From Novosphingobium lindaniclasticum LE124 (GTDB taxonomy: Bacteria > Pseudomonadota > Alphaproteobacteria > Sphingomonadales > Sphingomonadaceae), in the NCBI RefSeq assembly GCF_000445125.1, contig NZ_ATHL01000067.1, positions 1 through 44,779 on the forward strand: a DNA stretch of 44,779 nt. Direction: 5' to 3'. The notes under the pieces are model-generated. The model did not search any database. It worked only from the letters and a program-made list of their open reading frames with translations, and was not told where the DNA came from. This document shows positions 16,784 through 24,871 of the stretch, in pieces. Each line of letters starts with the position of its first letter. The first letter of the stretch is position 1. The position numbers and the translations under genes were made by a program.

Positions 16784-17575
16784 ATGAAGAAGACCCTTAT
16801 CGCCGGCGGCCTGGCGCTCGCCGCAGGATTGATCGCGCCCTGTGCGCAGGCGAAGCCGACCGTGCCGGCGGCAAGGCCAACCATCGTCCTTGTTCACGGC
16901 GCCTTTGCGGATTCGTCGAGCTGGAACGGCGTGATGGCCGCACTCCAGCATGATGGCTACACCGTCGTTGCGGCACCCGACACCTTGCGCGGCGTGCGCG
17001 CCGATGCCGATGTCGTGGCCGGGGTGGTGAAATCCATCGCCGGGCCAGTCGTGCTGGTGGGCCATTCCTATGGCGGATCGGTGATCAGCGAGGCGGCGGA
17101 AGGGGCGTCCAATGTCACCGGACTGGTCTATGTCGCCGCTTTCGCTCCCGATGCGGGAGAGACGGCGCTCGGTCTGGCCGGCAGGTTCCCTGGCAGCACG
17201 CTGGCGCCGACGCTGGCTCCGCCGGTGCCGCTGGCGGGAGGCGGCAACGACCTGTACATCCGGCAGGCGCTCTTCCCGGCTCAGTTCGCAGCTGACGTCC
17301 CTCTCGCACAGGCCCGGCTGATGGCGGCGGGACAGCGCCCCGTGACGGATGCGGCGCTGTCCGAAGCCTCGACCGCGCCTGCATGGAAGCATGTGCCGTC
17401 GTGGTTTGTCTATGGCGATGCCGACCGCAACATTCCCCCGGCCGCCATGCGCTTCATGGCGCAGCGGGCCGGCGCGCGGGAAACCCTGGTGGTGAAAGGC
17501 GCCTCGCACGTCGTCATGGTATCGCACCCGGCTGAGGTGGCGGGGGTGATCGAGCGCGCCGCCGCCGCGCAGTAG
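16784..17575 (+). CDS. Exported alpha/beta hydrolase
   Basis: A 263-residue alpha/beta-fold hydrolase with a Sec signal peptide (about 1-23, cleavage after CAQA). It has an oxyanion-hole segment LVHGAFADSSSWNGV (His38), the nucleophile elbow GHSYGG (Ser95), an acid in YGDADRNIP, and a late His in GASHVVMVSHP. It belongs to the esterase-like group often annotated as alpha/beta hydrolase fold; the substrate is unknown. It is the third gene of the epoxide hydrolase/Ohr operon (21-base gap) and is followed by a strong intrinsic terminator. Confidence 0.9.
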   Translation: MKKTLIAGGLALAAGLIAPCAQAKPTVPAARPTIVLVHGAFADSSSWNGVMAALQHDGYTVVAAPDTLRGVRADADVVAGVVKSIAGPVVLVGHSYGGSVISEAAEGASNVTGLVYVAAFAPDAGETALGLAGRFPGSTLAPTLAPPVPLAGGGNDLYIRQALFPAQFAADVPLAQARLMAAGQRPVTDAALSEASTAPAWKHVPSWFVYGDADRNIPPAAMRFMAQRAGARETLVVKGASHVVMVSHPAEVAGVIERAAAAQ

Positions 17576-17580
17576 CGGTT

Positions 17581-17618
17581 GCGCGCCGATCCGGCCCCAT
17601 ACTCCCCTATCGGCGCGC
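17581..17618. repeat. Perfect inverted repeat between convergent operons
   Basis: GCGCGCCGAT (17581-17590) and ATCGGCGCGC (17609-17618) form a 10-bp perfect stem with an 18-base loop. No T-run follows on either strand. It sits right after the hydrolase stop and beside a second hairpin, so it may protect mRNA ends or help termination. Confidence 0.6.
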
Positions 17619-17623
17619 ATTCG

Positions 17624-17669
17624 CCCACGGCCGACCATCGCAATGCGAGGCCGGCCGTGGGTTCTTTTT
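17624..17669 (+). terminator. Intrinsic terminator of the epoxide hydrolase operon
   Basis: The stem CCCACGGCC (17624-17632) pairs with GGCCGTGGG (17653-17661) and is followed by TTCTTTTT. This is a classical Rho-independent terminator for plus-strand transcription. It lies between two convergent operons, just before the end of the cytochrome P460 gene. Confidence 0.85.
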
Positions 17670-17679
17670 CGCTCCGGGC

Positions 17680-18204
17680 TCACCGCGAATAGGCGGTGAA
17701 GACCTGATCGTCGCTCGCATCGAGCCTGGCGTGGCAGGCGGCGCAGGAGCGTGTGAGGGCTTCGTTCGGGTTGGGGCGGCCATCATCGAACTGGCCGTAC
17801 CCCCAGCCGCCACTCGCTGCATAGCGGCGCGCATCCTTGACGCTGACCTGCACATTGGTCGGCTCCCCCGCCACGAAGGACTGCGGCGCGGGAAACACGG
17901 CGTCGTTGCGCGGCGAGGATTCGTAGCGCCACGCCAACCGAACGATCACCGCGCCGTCTGGGAACGGGCGGATACCCTTGCGATAGGCGCGCACGGCGAT
18001 GTCGTTGCCGAGGATGGCCCGGATATCGTTGTTCTTGCCCGCCTCATGCGCGACGCTGATGACTTTCCAGTCGCGATATCCGGCGGGAAGGCGAACGCCG
18101 TAGACCGGCGCGGCATCGGCTTCCCGCCGCCCCGCCCCGGCCACGCCGGATCCTGCCAGCAGCATGAGGGAGGCTCCCAGCGTGCAGGTCGAAAGACGGA
18201 TCAT
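17680..18204 (-). CDS. Cytochrome P460-family protein
   Basis: A 174-residue exported haem protein with a signal peptide (about 1-24). The C-terminal haem c attachment motif is SCAACHA (Cys154, Cys157, His158). The body matches the cytochrome P460 domain: GYRDWKVISVAHE and LGNDIAVRAYRKG near the start, FPDGAVIV in the middle. Characterised P460 proteins oxidise hydroxylamine or handle nitric oxide; many uncharacterised ones are general periplasmic c-type haem proteins. Its ATG overlaps the stop of the upstream Tat hydrolase (ATGA), so the two are made together, an unusual pairing. Confidence 0.88.
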   Translation of the reverse strand: MIRLSTCTLGASLMLLAGSGVAGAGRREADAAPVYGVRLPAGYRDWKVISVAHEAGKNNDIRAILGNDIAVRAYRKGIRPFPDGAVIVRLAWRYESSPRNDAVFPAPQSFVAGEPTNVQVSVKDARRYAASGGWGYGQFDDGRPNPNEALTRSCAACHARLDASDDQVFTAYSR

Positions 18205-19238
18205 GCGCCCATCCTGCCCGCATCGAGCACGGCCTTGGCAAAGGCGACCGGCGCTTCCTGCGGCAGGTTGTGACCGATCCCACCGGCAATCAGGCGGTGC
18301 TCGTAAGGCCCGGCAAACTTCGCACGATAGGCGGCGGGATCGGGATGCGGCGCGCCGTTGGCATCGCCCTCCATGGTGATGGCGGGGATCGTCACCGGCG
18401 GTCCTGCGGCGAGGCGCGCTTCGGCGGCATCATACTGGTGCTCGCCTTCGGCAAGACCCAGCCGCCAGCGATAGTTGTGGATCACGATGGCGACATGGTC
18501 CGGGTTGATGAAGGACGCTGCCGAAGCATCGTAGGTCGCATCGTCGAAGGCCCAGTGCGGAGAGGCCTGCTCCCAGATCAGGCGATTGAACGCCTCCGTG
18601 TTTGCCGCGTAGCCTTCGCGGCCGCGCTCGGTGGCGAAATAGAACTGATACCACCATTGGAGTTCGGCCTTGGGCGGCAGCGGTTTGGCATTGCCCGCCT
18701 GACTGCCGATCAGGTAGCCGCTGACGGATACCAGCGCCTTGCATCGCTCGGGCCAGAGTACGGCCATGATGTCTGCCGTGCGGGCGCCCCAGTCGAACCC
18801 GGCGACCACCGCCTGCCGGATGCCCAGCGCATCCATCAGCGCGATTCCGTCTGCCGCCAGAGCCGCCTGCTGACCATTGCGCGGCGCTCCGGCAGAGCGG
18901 AACGTGGTTGTGCCGAAGCCGCGAAGGTGCGGCACGATCACGCGATAACCCTGTGCTGTCAGCAATGGGGCGACTTCGGCAAAGGCACGAATGTCATAAG
19001 GCCAGCCGTGGAACAGCAGGACTGCTGGGCCTGATGAGGGCCCTGTCTCCACATAGCCGATATCGAGCGGCCCGGCGGCGATCTGGCGCACTGGCCCGAA
19101 GGGGCGAATATCCGATATGCCTTGCGTTGCCGCCCTTGCCGGGGTCCGGCCCGCCATCATGACAGAGGCAAGCGTGGCAGCCCCGGCGATGAACTCGCGG
19201 CGGCGCGGCCGGGGAATTTCGGGCGATTGATCGAACAT
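18201..19238 (-). CDS. Tat-exported alpha/beta hydrolase (epoxide hydrolase/dehalogenase-like)
   Basis: A 345-residue hydrolase with a twin-arginine signal (RPRRREFIAGA, about residues 10-20, ending in ARAAT). The core shows LLFHGWPYD (His77 region), nucleophile Asp149 in AGFDWGART, and the catalytic His323 (GGIGHNLPQEAP). An Asp nucleophile points to epoxide hydrolase or haloalkane dehalogenase chemistry. The start at 19238 was chosen because AAGGAGA precedes it; the upstream in-frame start at 19268 lacks a site. It overlaps the cytochrome P460 gene by four bases. This is the second Tat-exported Asp-nucleophile hydrolase within 5 kb. Confidence 0.9.
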   Translation of the reverse strand: MFDQSPEIPRPRRREFIAGAATLASVMMAGRTPARAATQGISDIRPFGPVRQIAAGPLDIGYVETGPSSGPAVLLFHGWPYDIRAFAEVAPLLTAQGYRVIVPHLRGFGTTTFRSAGAPRNGQQAALAADGIALMDALGIRQAVVAGFDWGARTADIMAVLWPERCKALVSVSGYLIGSQAGNAKPLPPKAELQWWYQFYFATERGREGYAANTEAFNRLIWEQASPHWAFDDATYDASAASFINPDHVAIVIHNYRWRLGLAEGEHQYDAAEARLAAGPPVTIPAITMEGDANGAPHPDPAAYRAKFAGPYEHRLIAGGIGHNLPQEAPVAFAKAVLDAGRMGA

Positions 19239-19316
19239 GACGGGTCTCCTTGCTACGAGAAGCAGCATAACCGGCCCCGTCGGGGCACGCCCGTTAGTTG
19301 CTGTGATCCGGTGTTA

Positions 19317-19550
19317 GGCCGATCCCAGAGCCTTTGCGAAGAAGCCGGCCAACTGCTCGACGGCCGCGTTCACGGCAGCGTCGCGATCGTAGACATCGAC
19401 GTGGGTGGCTCCCGCGATCGTATGTAGGCGCTCGGGGCTGCCTGCGCGTTCCAGCGCCTCGTGCGTCATCCATGCCGTTACGGCCTTTTCCGCCGTGATC
19501 ATCAGCAGCGGGCGCGGCGCGACGAGGTCGATGAAGCGGAAGCAGCAGGT
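19317..19550 (-). pseudogene. 3' fragment of an alpha/beta hydrolase
   Basis: The C-terminal part of a dienelactone-hydrolase or YcjY-like protein is readable: CCFRFIDLVAPRPLLMITAE, AVTAWMTHEALERAG, then a late catalytic His in IAGATHVDVYDRD and a C-terminal helix. Nothing recognisable precedes it at about 19550, where unrelated sequence joins. There is no start codon with a ribosome binding site. It is a truncated, probably silent remnant between two intact operons. Confidence 0.75.
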
Positions 19551-19659
19551 AAGTTGAACGACCGTCGCCGTAGCACCCTGCGTTGGCTGTTCGGAGGCCT
19601 CGACAGTTTCGCCGCTGCGAGATCCAAATCAGCCGGTATGCACTCTGGGTGAGAAAATC

Positions 19660-19685
19660 GGCGCTGAATGACTGGGAAGGGACGA
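19660..19685 (+). repeat. Degenerate short repeat, copy 1
   Basis: GGCGCTGAATGAC then GGGAAGGGACG matches most positions of the copy at 31211-31236 and more weakly that at 25880-25905. It lies beside a truncated hydrolase gene. Confidence 0.4.
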
Positions 19686-19690
19686 CGCAA

Positions 19691-19718
19691 GAAGCGGGGC
19701 CAGCGAGGACCCCGCTTC
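19691..19718 (-). terminator. Hairpin downstream of the SDR/AhpD/SDR operon
   Basis: GAAGCGGGG (19691-19699) and CCCCGCTTC (19710-19718) form a perfect 9-bp stem. It starts a few bases past the stop of the last SDR gene and has TTG after it on the minus strand and TTTC on the plus strand, so it may work in both directions. Confidence 0.65.
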
Positions 19719-19725
19719 TTTCGCA

Positions 19726-20490
19726 TCAAGCGGCGACTGGGATGGGATTGTCCGCCACGCTCTGGTTGAAGGCGGCGACCAGCGCATGTTCCTGCGCTCC
19801 CGGATTGTCGCGCAGCGGCTTTACAGCATCGACCAGGATCTCCGGATCATCGCTGGCCAGCGCTACCAAGGTCTGTTCGATAAAGTCGTCGAGCGGCATA
19901 GCCCGCGGATCGCCGCTCTTGTAGATGAGATCCGTATCGACCCAGGGCGGGGCGATCTCCTGGACTCGGACATGGGTGTTGCGGAGCTGGAAGCGCTGCG
20001 ACAGGGCGTAGGAATGCAATGCTGCTTTCGTTGCCGAGTAGATGGCGTTGGTCGCGAGCGGCACGAAGGCGAGGACGCTGCTGGTGTAGAGGATGGTCGC
20101 CTCCGGCTTGGCCTTGAGATGCTCGATCAGTGCGGAGGTCATGCGGATCGGACCGAGCAGGTTGGTGGTGAGAAGCCCCTGCGCCATGGCATCGTCGATT
20201 TCCGCTGCCGCATCATCGAACGGCATGATGCCGGCATTGTTCAGCAGCACGTTGGTCTCCGGAAAATCGCGCCGGATCGTTTCGGCAGCGCGCACGATGC
20301 TGGCAGGGTCGGTGATGTCGAGCTGGATCGCGGCCATGCCCGGATGGGCGGCGGTCACCTCGTCGAGCAGGCTGCGGCGGCGGCCGGAGATGATCACCTG
20401 ATTGCCGCGCTCGTGCAGCGCCTGGGCGAGTGCGCGACCGATGCCGCTGGTGCCGCCGGTGATGAAGATGGTGTTGCCGGTGAGTTTCAT
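19726..20490 (-). CDS. SDR oxidoreductase (DltE-like)
   Basis: A 254-residue classical SDR: TGGTSGIG (11-18), NNAG (84-87), Ser138 and Tyr151/Lys155 (YSATK). The sequence resembles DltE-type oxidoreductases, whose substrates are mostly unknown. It is the last of three minus-strand genes (SDR, AhpD-like, SDR), 23 bases after the AhpD-like gene, and is followed by a hairpin terminator. The set is divergent from a GlxA-like regulator. Confidence 0.92.
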   Translation of the reverse strand: MKLTGNTIFITGGTSGIGRALAQALHERGNQVIISGRRRSLLDEVTAAHPGMAAIQLDITDPASIVRAAETIRRDFPETNVLLNNAGIMPFDDAAAEIDDAMAQGLLTTNLLGPIRMTSALIEHLKAKPEATILYTSSVLAFVPLATNAIYSATKAALHSYALSQRFQLRNTHVRVQEIAPPWVDTDLIYKSGDPRAMPLDDFIEQTLVALASDDPEILVDAVKPLRDNPGAQEHALVAAFNQSVADNPIPVAA

Positions 20491-20513
20491 GAATCTGGTC
20501 CTTCTGTTCAGGG

Positions 20514-21065
20514 TCAGGCAGCGGCCGCATCGACGCGGGCGACGCGTGGAAAGTCGAGGCTGGTGCCGACGAGGTTGTTGATGCTGTTGGTGAGGATGCT
20601 GACCGCGACATGGGCGGTCACTTCCAATATCTCGGCGTCCGTCAGGCCCGAAGCGCGAGCCTGCTCCAGAGCGAGCGAGCCGGTCCGGCCATGATCGGCA
20701 TTGACGGCCAGAGCAAACGCCAGGACCGCCGCTGCATGGCCATCACTGGCCCGGCCGAGCTGCGCGTCGGCAAGGTCGGTGGCGGACAGCCCCGCCGCCC
20801 GCCCCGCGCCGGTGTGGGCGGCAAGGCAGTAGTCGCATCCGTTGGCCGCGGCGACGGCGATGGCGATCTGTTCCTGAACCCTGGCGGGGAGCGTACCCTC
20901 CGCAAGCGCACCGCGCCCATCCCAATAGACGCCAAGGACGGCAGGGGCCTGGGCCATGACGCGCAGGAGATTGGGCACCTTGCCCATGCGGGCCTTCGCC
21001 TCGCGGAAGATCGCAGCGGTACCGGGGGTGGCATCGGCATCGGCAAGAGGAGCTATGGTCGACAT
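20514..21065 (-). CDS. AhpD/carboxymuconolactone decarboxylase-family protein
   Basis: A 183-residue all-helical protein with the alkylhydroperoxidase signature GCDYCLAAHT (Cys77, Cys80, His84), which in AhpD forms the redox-active disulfide. Members reduce peroxides or act as uncharacterised redox partners. The start at 21065 gives the normal family length; upstream reading is low-complexity proline-rich and unlikely. It is the middle gene of the SDR/AhpD/SDR operon. Confidence 0.9.
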   Translation of the reverse strand: MSTIAPLADADATPGTAAIFREAKARMGKVPNLLRVMAQAPAVLGVYWDGRGALAEGTLPARVQEQIAIAVAAANGCDYCLAAHTGAGRAAGLSATDLADAQLGRASDGHAAAVLAFALAVNADHGRTGSLALEQARASGLTDAEILEVTAHVAVSILTNSINNLVGTSLDFPRVARVDAAAA

Positions 21066-21084
21066 GATGTGTTCCTTTTCGAGT

Positions 21085-21888
21085 TCAGGCGGCTGCGCGG
21101 TCGGCAAGGCCGAAGCGGGCGGCGGGGGCGCTGGCGGACAAGTGCGGGCCGAGGGCGGCACGGGCGGCTTCGAATGCCTCCCACAGGCCGATGTCGGAAA
21201 GGGCGGGGATCGTGCTGGTTTCGCCCCGGTCGAACCCGATCAGCGCGGCGTCCACCATGTCCTCGGCGCGCATCACGATCTCGCCGGGCAGATTTTCGAT
21301 AGGCAGGCCGCCGATTTCCCAGAAGTCGGTTGCGGTGGCGCCCGGCAGGACCGACTGGATGCGGATACCCTTGTCCGCCAGTTCCTTGTGCAGCGAGAGG
21401 CTGAAGGCCTGAACGAAAGCCTTGGAACCGCCGTAGACGCCGTTCAGCACTTCCGGGACGATGGCGACGATCGAGGCGATGTTGATGATCGCGCCCCGGC
21501 CGCGTGCCACGAAGCCTGGCACGGCGGCATAGGCGAGCCGCATGGGCGCAGTGACGTTGAGGCGGACCATCGCTTCCATGCGGTCCACATCGCTCTCGAG
21601 CAGGCTGGTATGCGTGCCGACCCCGGCGTTGTTGACAAGCATGGTGATGCTGGCGTCGCGGCGCAGCACGGCTTCGATGGAGGCAAGGTCTTCGGCATCG
21701 CCCAGATCGGCGGCGATCACCTCCACGGAACGCCTGGTTTGATCGGACAGGCGAGAAGCCAGCTCCTGCAGCTTCTCCCGATTGCGAGCGACCAGGATCA
21801 GATCGTGACCGCGGCGCGCCAGACGATCGGCGTAGATGGCGCCGATTCCGCTGGATGCGCCGGTGATGAGTGCGGTTCCAAGGGTCAT
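21085..21888 (-). CDS. SDR oxidoreductase
   Basis: A 267-residue classical SDR with GASSGIG (10-16), NNAG (86-89), Ser139 and Tyr152/Lys156. It starts at ATG 21888 with AAGGAACC upstream; the longer reading would run into the divergent regulator promoter. It is the first gene of the three-gene operon and is likely controlled by the GlxA-like protein encoded 117 bases away on the other strand. The substrate is not deducible. Confidence 0.92.
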   Translation of the reverse strand: MTLGTALITGASSGIGAIYADRLARRGHDLILVARNREKLQELASRLSDQTRRSVEVIAADLGDAEDLASIEAVLRRDASITMLVNNAGVGTHTSLLESDVDRMEAMVRLNVTAPMRLAYAAVPGFVARGRGAIINIASIVAIVPEVLNGVYGGSKAFVQAFSLSLHKELADKGIRIQSVLPGATATDFWEIGGLPIENLPGEIVMRAEDMVDAALIGFDRGETSTIPALSDIGLWEAFEAARAALGPHLSASAPAARFGLADRAAA

Positions 21889-22005
21889 TGATGGTTCCTT
21901 TTTCAAGAAGCGGTCGGTGACTTTCGACACCCGCTTTATGGTCCGGATGGACGATGGCTTAAATGACGTATAACAACATGATTCAGGACATACGGGGATG
22001 AAGCG

Positions 22006-22947
22006 ATGCCGCACGTTGCGATGGTGTTGACGCCGGGCTTCCAGTTTCTGGCCCTCGGAGCGCAAGCCGCGTTCGAACTGGCCAATGTCGTGGTGGAAGA
22101 GCCCTTCTACACGCTAGGCATCTATTCGGTTGAGGGCGGGCCAGTCGCTTCGTCCAGCGGCTTTGCCGTGCCGACCGAGCCGCTTCGCGACGCCGGAACT
22201 GTCGATACCTTGCTGCTGATGGCCGGGCTGATGCCGCCGCCGCTTCAGGAGGCATCGACGCTGGCGGAGCTCCATGCAGCGGCCGAGTCGGCGAGGCGGA
22301 TAGCGGGCTTGTGCACCGGCGCGTTCCTGCTTGCGCAGATGGGGCTGCTCGATGGCCGGCGCGCGACGACGCACTGGGCTTATGCAAGGCTGATGCGCGA
22401 CGGCTTCCCCGGCGTCCGGGTGGAGGACGATCGCATCTTCATCAATGAAGGCAAGGTTTGGACCTCAGCGGGGCTGACGGCCGGGCTGGATGTGGTAGTG
22501 GCGATGGTCGAGAAGGATCTCGGGCAAGACGTCGCGCGATCGGTCGCACGGCGACTGGTGATGCATCATCGCCGGACGGGCGGGCAGTCGCAGCATTCGG
22601 AGATGCTGGATTTGGCGCCCAGCAGCGACCGCATCCAGAAGGCCTTGATCCACGCACGCACTCATCTCAGCAACCCGCTGACGGTAGAGGAACTTGCTGA
22701 AGTGGCGGCACTATCACCGCGTCAGTTCAGCCGGGCTTTCCGGGCCGAAACCGGTCAGTCGCCGGCCAAGGCGGTGGAGCAGCTACGGCTCGAGGCCGCC
22801 CGGCTGTTGCTGGAAGACACGCGCCACAGCCTGGAGGCGGTGGCGCGCGAGGTAGGGTTCATCGATCTGCGCCGCATGCGCGAGGTGTTCATGCGCAACT
22901 ACGGGCAACCGCCTCAGGCACTGCGCCGGATGATGCGCACCGCCTGA
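22006..22947 (+). CDS. GlxA/FtrA-type AraC-family regulator
   Basis: A 313-residue transcription factor with an N-terminal DJ-1/PfpI-like domain (about 1-185; nucleophile-elbow Cys103 in AGLCTGAFLLAQ) and a C-terminal AraC double HTH (about 215-310: VEELAEVAALSPRQFSRAF and AREVGFIDLRRMREVF). The DJ-1-like part probably senses a small molecule or redox state. It is divergent from the SDR/AhpD/SDR operon and most likely regulates it. Confidence 0.92.
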   Translation: MPHVAMVLTPGFQFLALGAQAAFELANVVVEEPFYTLGIYSVEGGPVASSSGFAVPTEPLRDAGTVDTLLLMAGLMPPPLQEASTLAELHAAAESARRIAGLCTGAFLLAQMGLLDGRRATTHWAYARLMRDGFPGVRVEDDRIFINEGKVWTSAGLTAGLDVVVAMVEKDLGQDVARSVARRLVMHHRRTGGQSQHSEMLDLAPSSDRIQKALIHARTHLSNPLTVEELAEVAALSPRQFSRAFRAETGQSPAKAVEQLRLEAARLLLEDTRHSLEAVAREVGFIDLRRMREVFMRNYGQPPQALRRMMRTA

Positions 22948-22956
22948 GGCGAGTAG

Positions 22957-23268
22957 TCAGTCGAGGCGCGTCAGCCGTTCCAGCGTCGGCGGCTCGGTCA
23001 ACAGGGAGTCGAACCGGGCAGCCAGACCGGTAAACGCCGGCGCAGCGGCATGGGCGTCCAGCGCGGCCTGATTCGCCCATGCCTCGATCATGACGATGAC
23101 ACCCGGATCATCGCGGCTTTCATGTGCGATGTAGGCGATGCAGCCGGGTTCTGCGCGGACCTGCGGCAACAGGTCCGTGATCGCTTCGGCAAGCTCGTCT
23201 GCCTTGCCCGGACGGGGGACGAGGCGCGCGACCAGATGGACAACGGTACTGCTATCCGTTTCAGTCAT
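22957..23268 (-). CDS. Putative quinol monooxygenase (ABM domain)
   Basis: A 103-residue protein with the antibiotic-biosynthesis-monooxygenase ferredoxin-like fold, as in YgiN: VHLVARLVPRPGKADEL, LLPQVRAEPGCIAYIAHES, VIVMIEAWANQAALDAHAAA. Cofactor-free monooxygenases of this type oxidise quinols or phenolics; some members have other roles. The ATG overlaps the upstream oxidoreductase stop by 8 bases, so the two are coupled. It converges on the GlxA-like gene. Confidence 0.9.
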   Translation of the reverse strand: MTETDSSTVVHLVARLVPRPGKADELAEAITDLLPQVRAEPGCIAYIAHESRDDPGVIVMIEAWANQAALDAHAAAPAFTGLAARFDSLLTEPPTLERLTRLD

Positions 23269-24286
23269 GGCTCCAGCCCTCCAGCACGATCTTGCCGCGC
23301 GTGGTGGCGGTTTCGATCTGGCGATGCGCGGCGATAAGGTTGGCCGCATTGATAGGTGATAGCGTTTGCGTCAGCGTGGTGCGGATCGCGCCCCGGTCGA
23401 CCAGCGCGGCAACCTCGTCGAGGAGCTTGCCCTGTTCCGCCATGTCCGCCGTGTCGAACAGCGACCGGGTGAACATCAGTTCCCAATGCACCGACACCGC
23501 CTTGCGCTTAAAACCGACGATGTCCAGGCTGGCCGGATCGTCGATCAATGCGAAGCGGCCCTGCGGCGCGATCAGTTCGGCAATGTCGGCAAGGTGTCGA
23601 TCGGTGTGGGTCGTCGAAAAGACGAAGCGCGGCGCATCGAGCCCGAGAGCTGCGATCTGCGGTGCCATCGGCCGGCTGTGGTCGATGACATGATCGGCAC
23701 CGAGACTGCGCACCCAATCGGCAGTTTCCGGGCGCGAGGCCGTGGCGATGATCGTAAGGTCGGTGCGGGCCCGCGCGATCTGGATCGCGATCGATCCGAC
23801 ACCGCCTGCGCCGCCGATGATCAGGATGGCGGTGGGCTTCTCCTCCATCCGATCCTGCACGCGCAGCCGGTCGAACAAGGTTTCCCACGCCGTGATAGCC
23901 GTCAGGGGCAGGGCGGCGGCTTCGGCGACCGACAGGGTGGAGGGCGCCTGGCCAACGATGCGCTCGTCGACCAGCTGATACTCGGCATTGCTGCCATCCC
24001 GCGCGATATCACCTGCGTAGAAGACGGGATCGCCGACCTTGAACCGGGTGACCTCCGGCCCGACAGCCGCGACGACACCCGCCGCGTCCCAGCCCAATAT
24101 GCGTTCCTCGCGGCCGTCGAAGGGGGCGGCGCCGGCGCGGACCTTGGTGTCCACCGGATTGACCGACACCGCCTGAACGGCAACTAGCAGGTCGCGGCCG
24201 CTCGGCTGAGGGCGTGGCAGCTCCAGATCGAGAAGAGCGTCGAGCCGATTGATCGAACCAGCTTGATGATAGGCGATGGCGCGCAT
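23261..24286 (-). CDS. Zinc-type alcohol dehydrogenase/quinone oxidoreductase-like (MDR) protein
   Basis: A 341-residue medium-chain reductase: GroES-like N-terminal domain (SVNPVDTKVRAG, LGWDAAGVVAAVG) and Rossmann domain with GGAGGVG (158-164). The structural-zinc Cys cluster of true ADHs is absent, pointing to the NADPH:quinone reductase-like ZADH branch. Start at ATG 24286 with AAGGAAG upstream. It is coupled to the ABM monooxygenase and divergent from an HxlR regulator, the classic quinone/electrophile-stress arrangement. Confidence 0.92.
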   Translation of the reverse strand: MRAIAYHQAGSINRLDALLDLELPRPQPSGRDLLVAVQAVSVNPVDTKVRAGAAPFDGREERILGWDAAGVVAAVGPEVTRFKVGDPVFYAGDIARDGSNAEYQLVDERIVGQAPSTLSVAEAAALPLTAITAWETLFDRLRVQDRMEEKPTAILIIGGAGGVGSIAIQIARARTDLTIIATASRPETADWVRSLGADHVIDHSRPMAPQIAALGLDAPRFVFSTTHTDRHLADIAELIAPQGRFALIDDPASLDIVGFKRKAVSVHWELMFTRSLFDTADMAEQGKLLDEVAALVDRGAIRTTLTQTLSPINAANLIAAHRQIETATTRGKIVLEGWSHD

Positions 24287-24386
24287 GGAGATGCTTCCTT
24301 TTGCAGTTGTCCTCCCCATCTAAGCCCGGTGGCATTGTACGCCATACGCACAAAAACCGCCCATAGTGTCAAAAAGGATACCGTCT

Positions 24387-24734
24387 TTGTCCAAGGCCCG
24401 CCATTCCCGCCTCGATTGCACGCCCGGCTGCGCGGTGGAGGCTGCCATCAGTCTGATCGACGGCAAGTGGAAGGCCGTGATCCTCTATCATCTCCAGGAC
24501 GGACCTGTCCGGTTCAATGAACTGCGGCGGCGTAGCGGGACCGTGACGCAGCGCATGCTCACGAACCAGCTGCGCGAATTGGAAGCTGATGGACTGATCG
24601 AACGAGAGATATTCGTTCAGGTCCCGCCGAAAGTGGAATATCGCCTCTCCGACCGCGGCCGCACCCTGACGCCGATCATCGAGGCGCTCAAGACGTGGGG
24701 CGACGCAAATATGGACCTGTTCGCCCGCCGCTAA
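24387..24734 (+). CDS. HxlR-family winged-helix regulator
   Basis: A regulator of about 115 residues with an HxlR winged helix: AISLIDGKWKAVILYHL, PVRFNELRRRSGTVTQRMLT, QLRELEADGLIER. I favour a TTG start at 24387 because AAAAAGGA lies 8 bases upstream; the in-frame GTG at 24366 has no site. The N-terminal CTPGC places two Cys near the position of the redox-sensing Cys of YodB/HypR, so it may respond to quinones or aldehydes (inference). It is divergent from the oxidoreductase/monooxygenase pair, its likely target. Confidence 0.9.
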   Translation: MSKARHSRLDCTPGCAVEAAISLIDGKWKAVILYHLQDGPVRFNELRRRSGTVTQRMLTNQLRELEADGLIEREIFVQVPPKVEYRLSDRGRTLTPIIEALKTWGDANMDLFARR

Positions 24735-24871
24735 GTTCCGCTTGTGGCGTTGAAAGCGGACTGTCTGCACCTGAGGAGCGAAAATCAACCGCCGAAGGCC
24801 GGCGAAGGGTCGGCTTTGAATGTTCTGCACCGCCTATCGTCGCTGCGCTCGGAGCATGATCGACCTCGACC

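Noticed and set aside
15059..17683. An 874-codon open frame on the minus strand across the epoxide hydrolase, Ohr and hydrolase genes
   Set aside because: It is antisense to three genes with clear motifs. The translation is rich in Arg, His and Gly without family features, as expected from GC-rich codon shadow.
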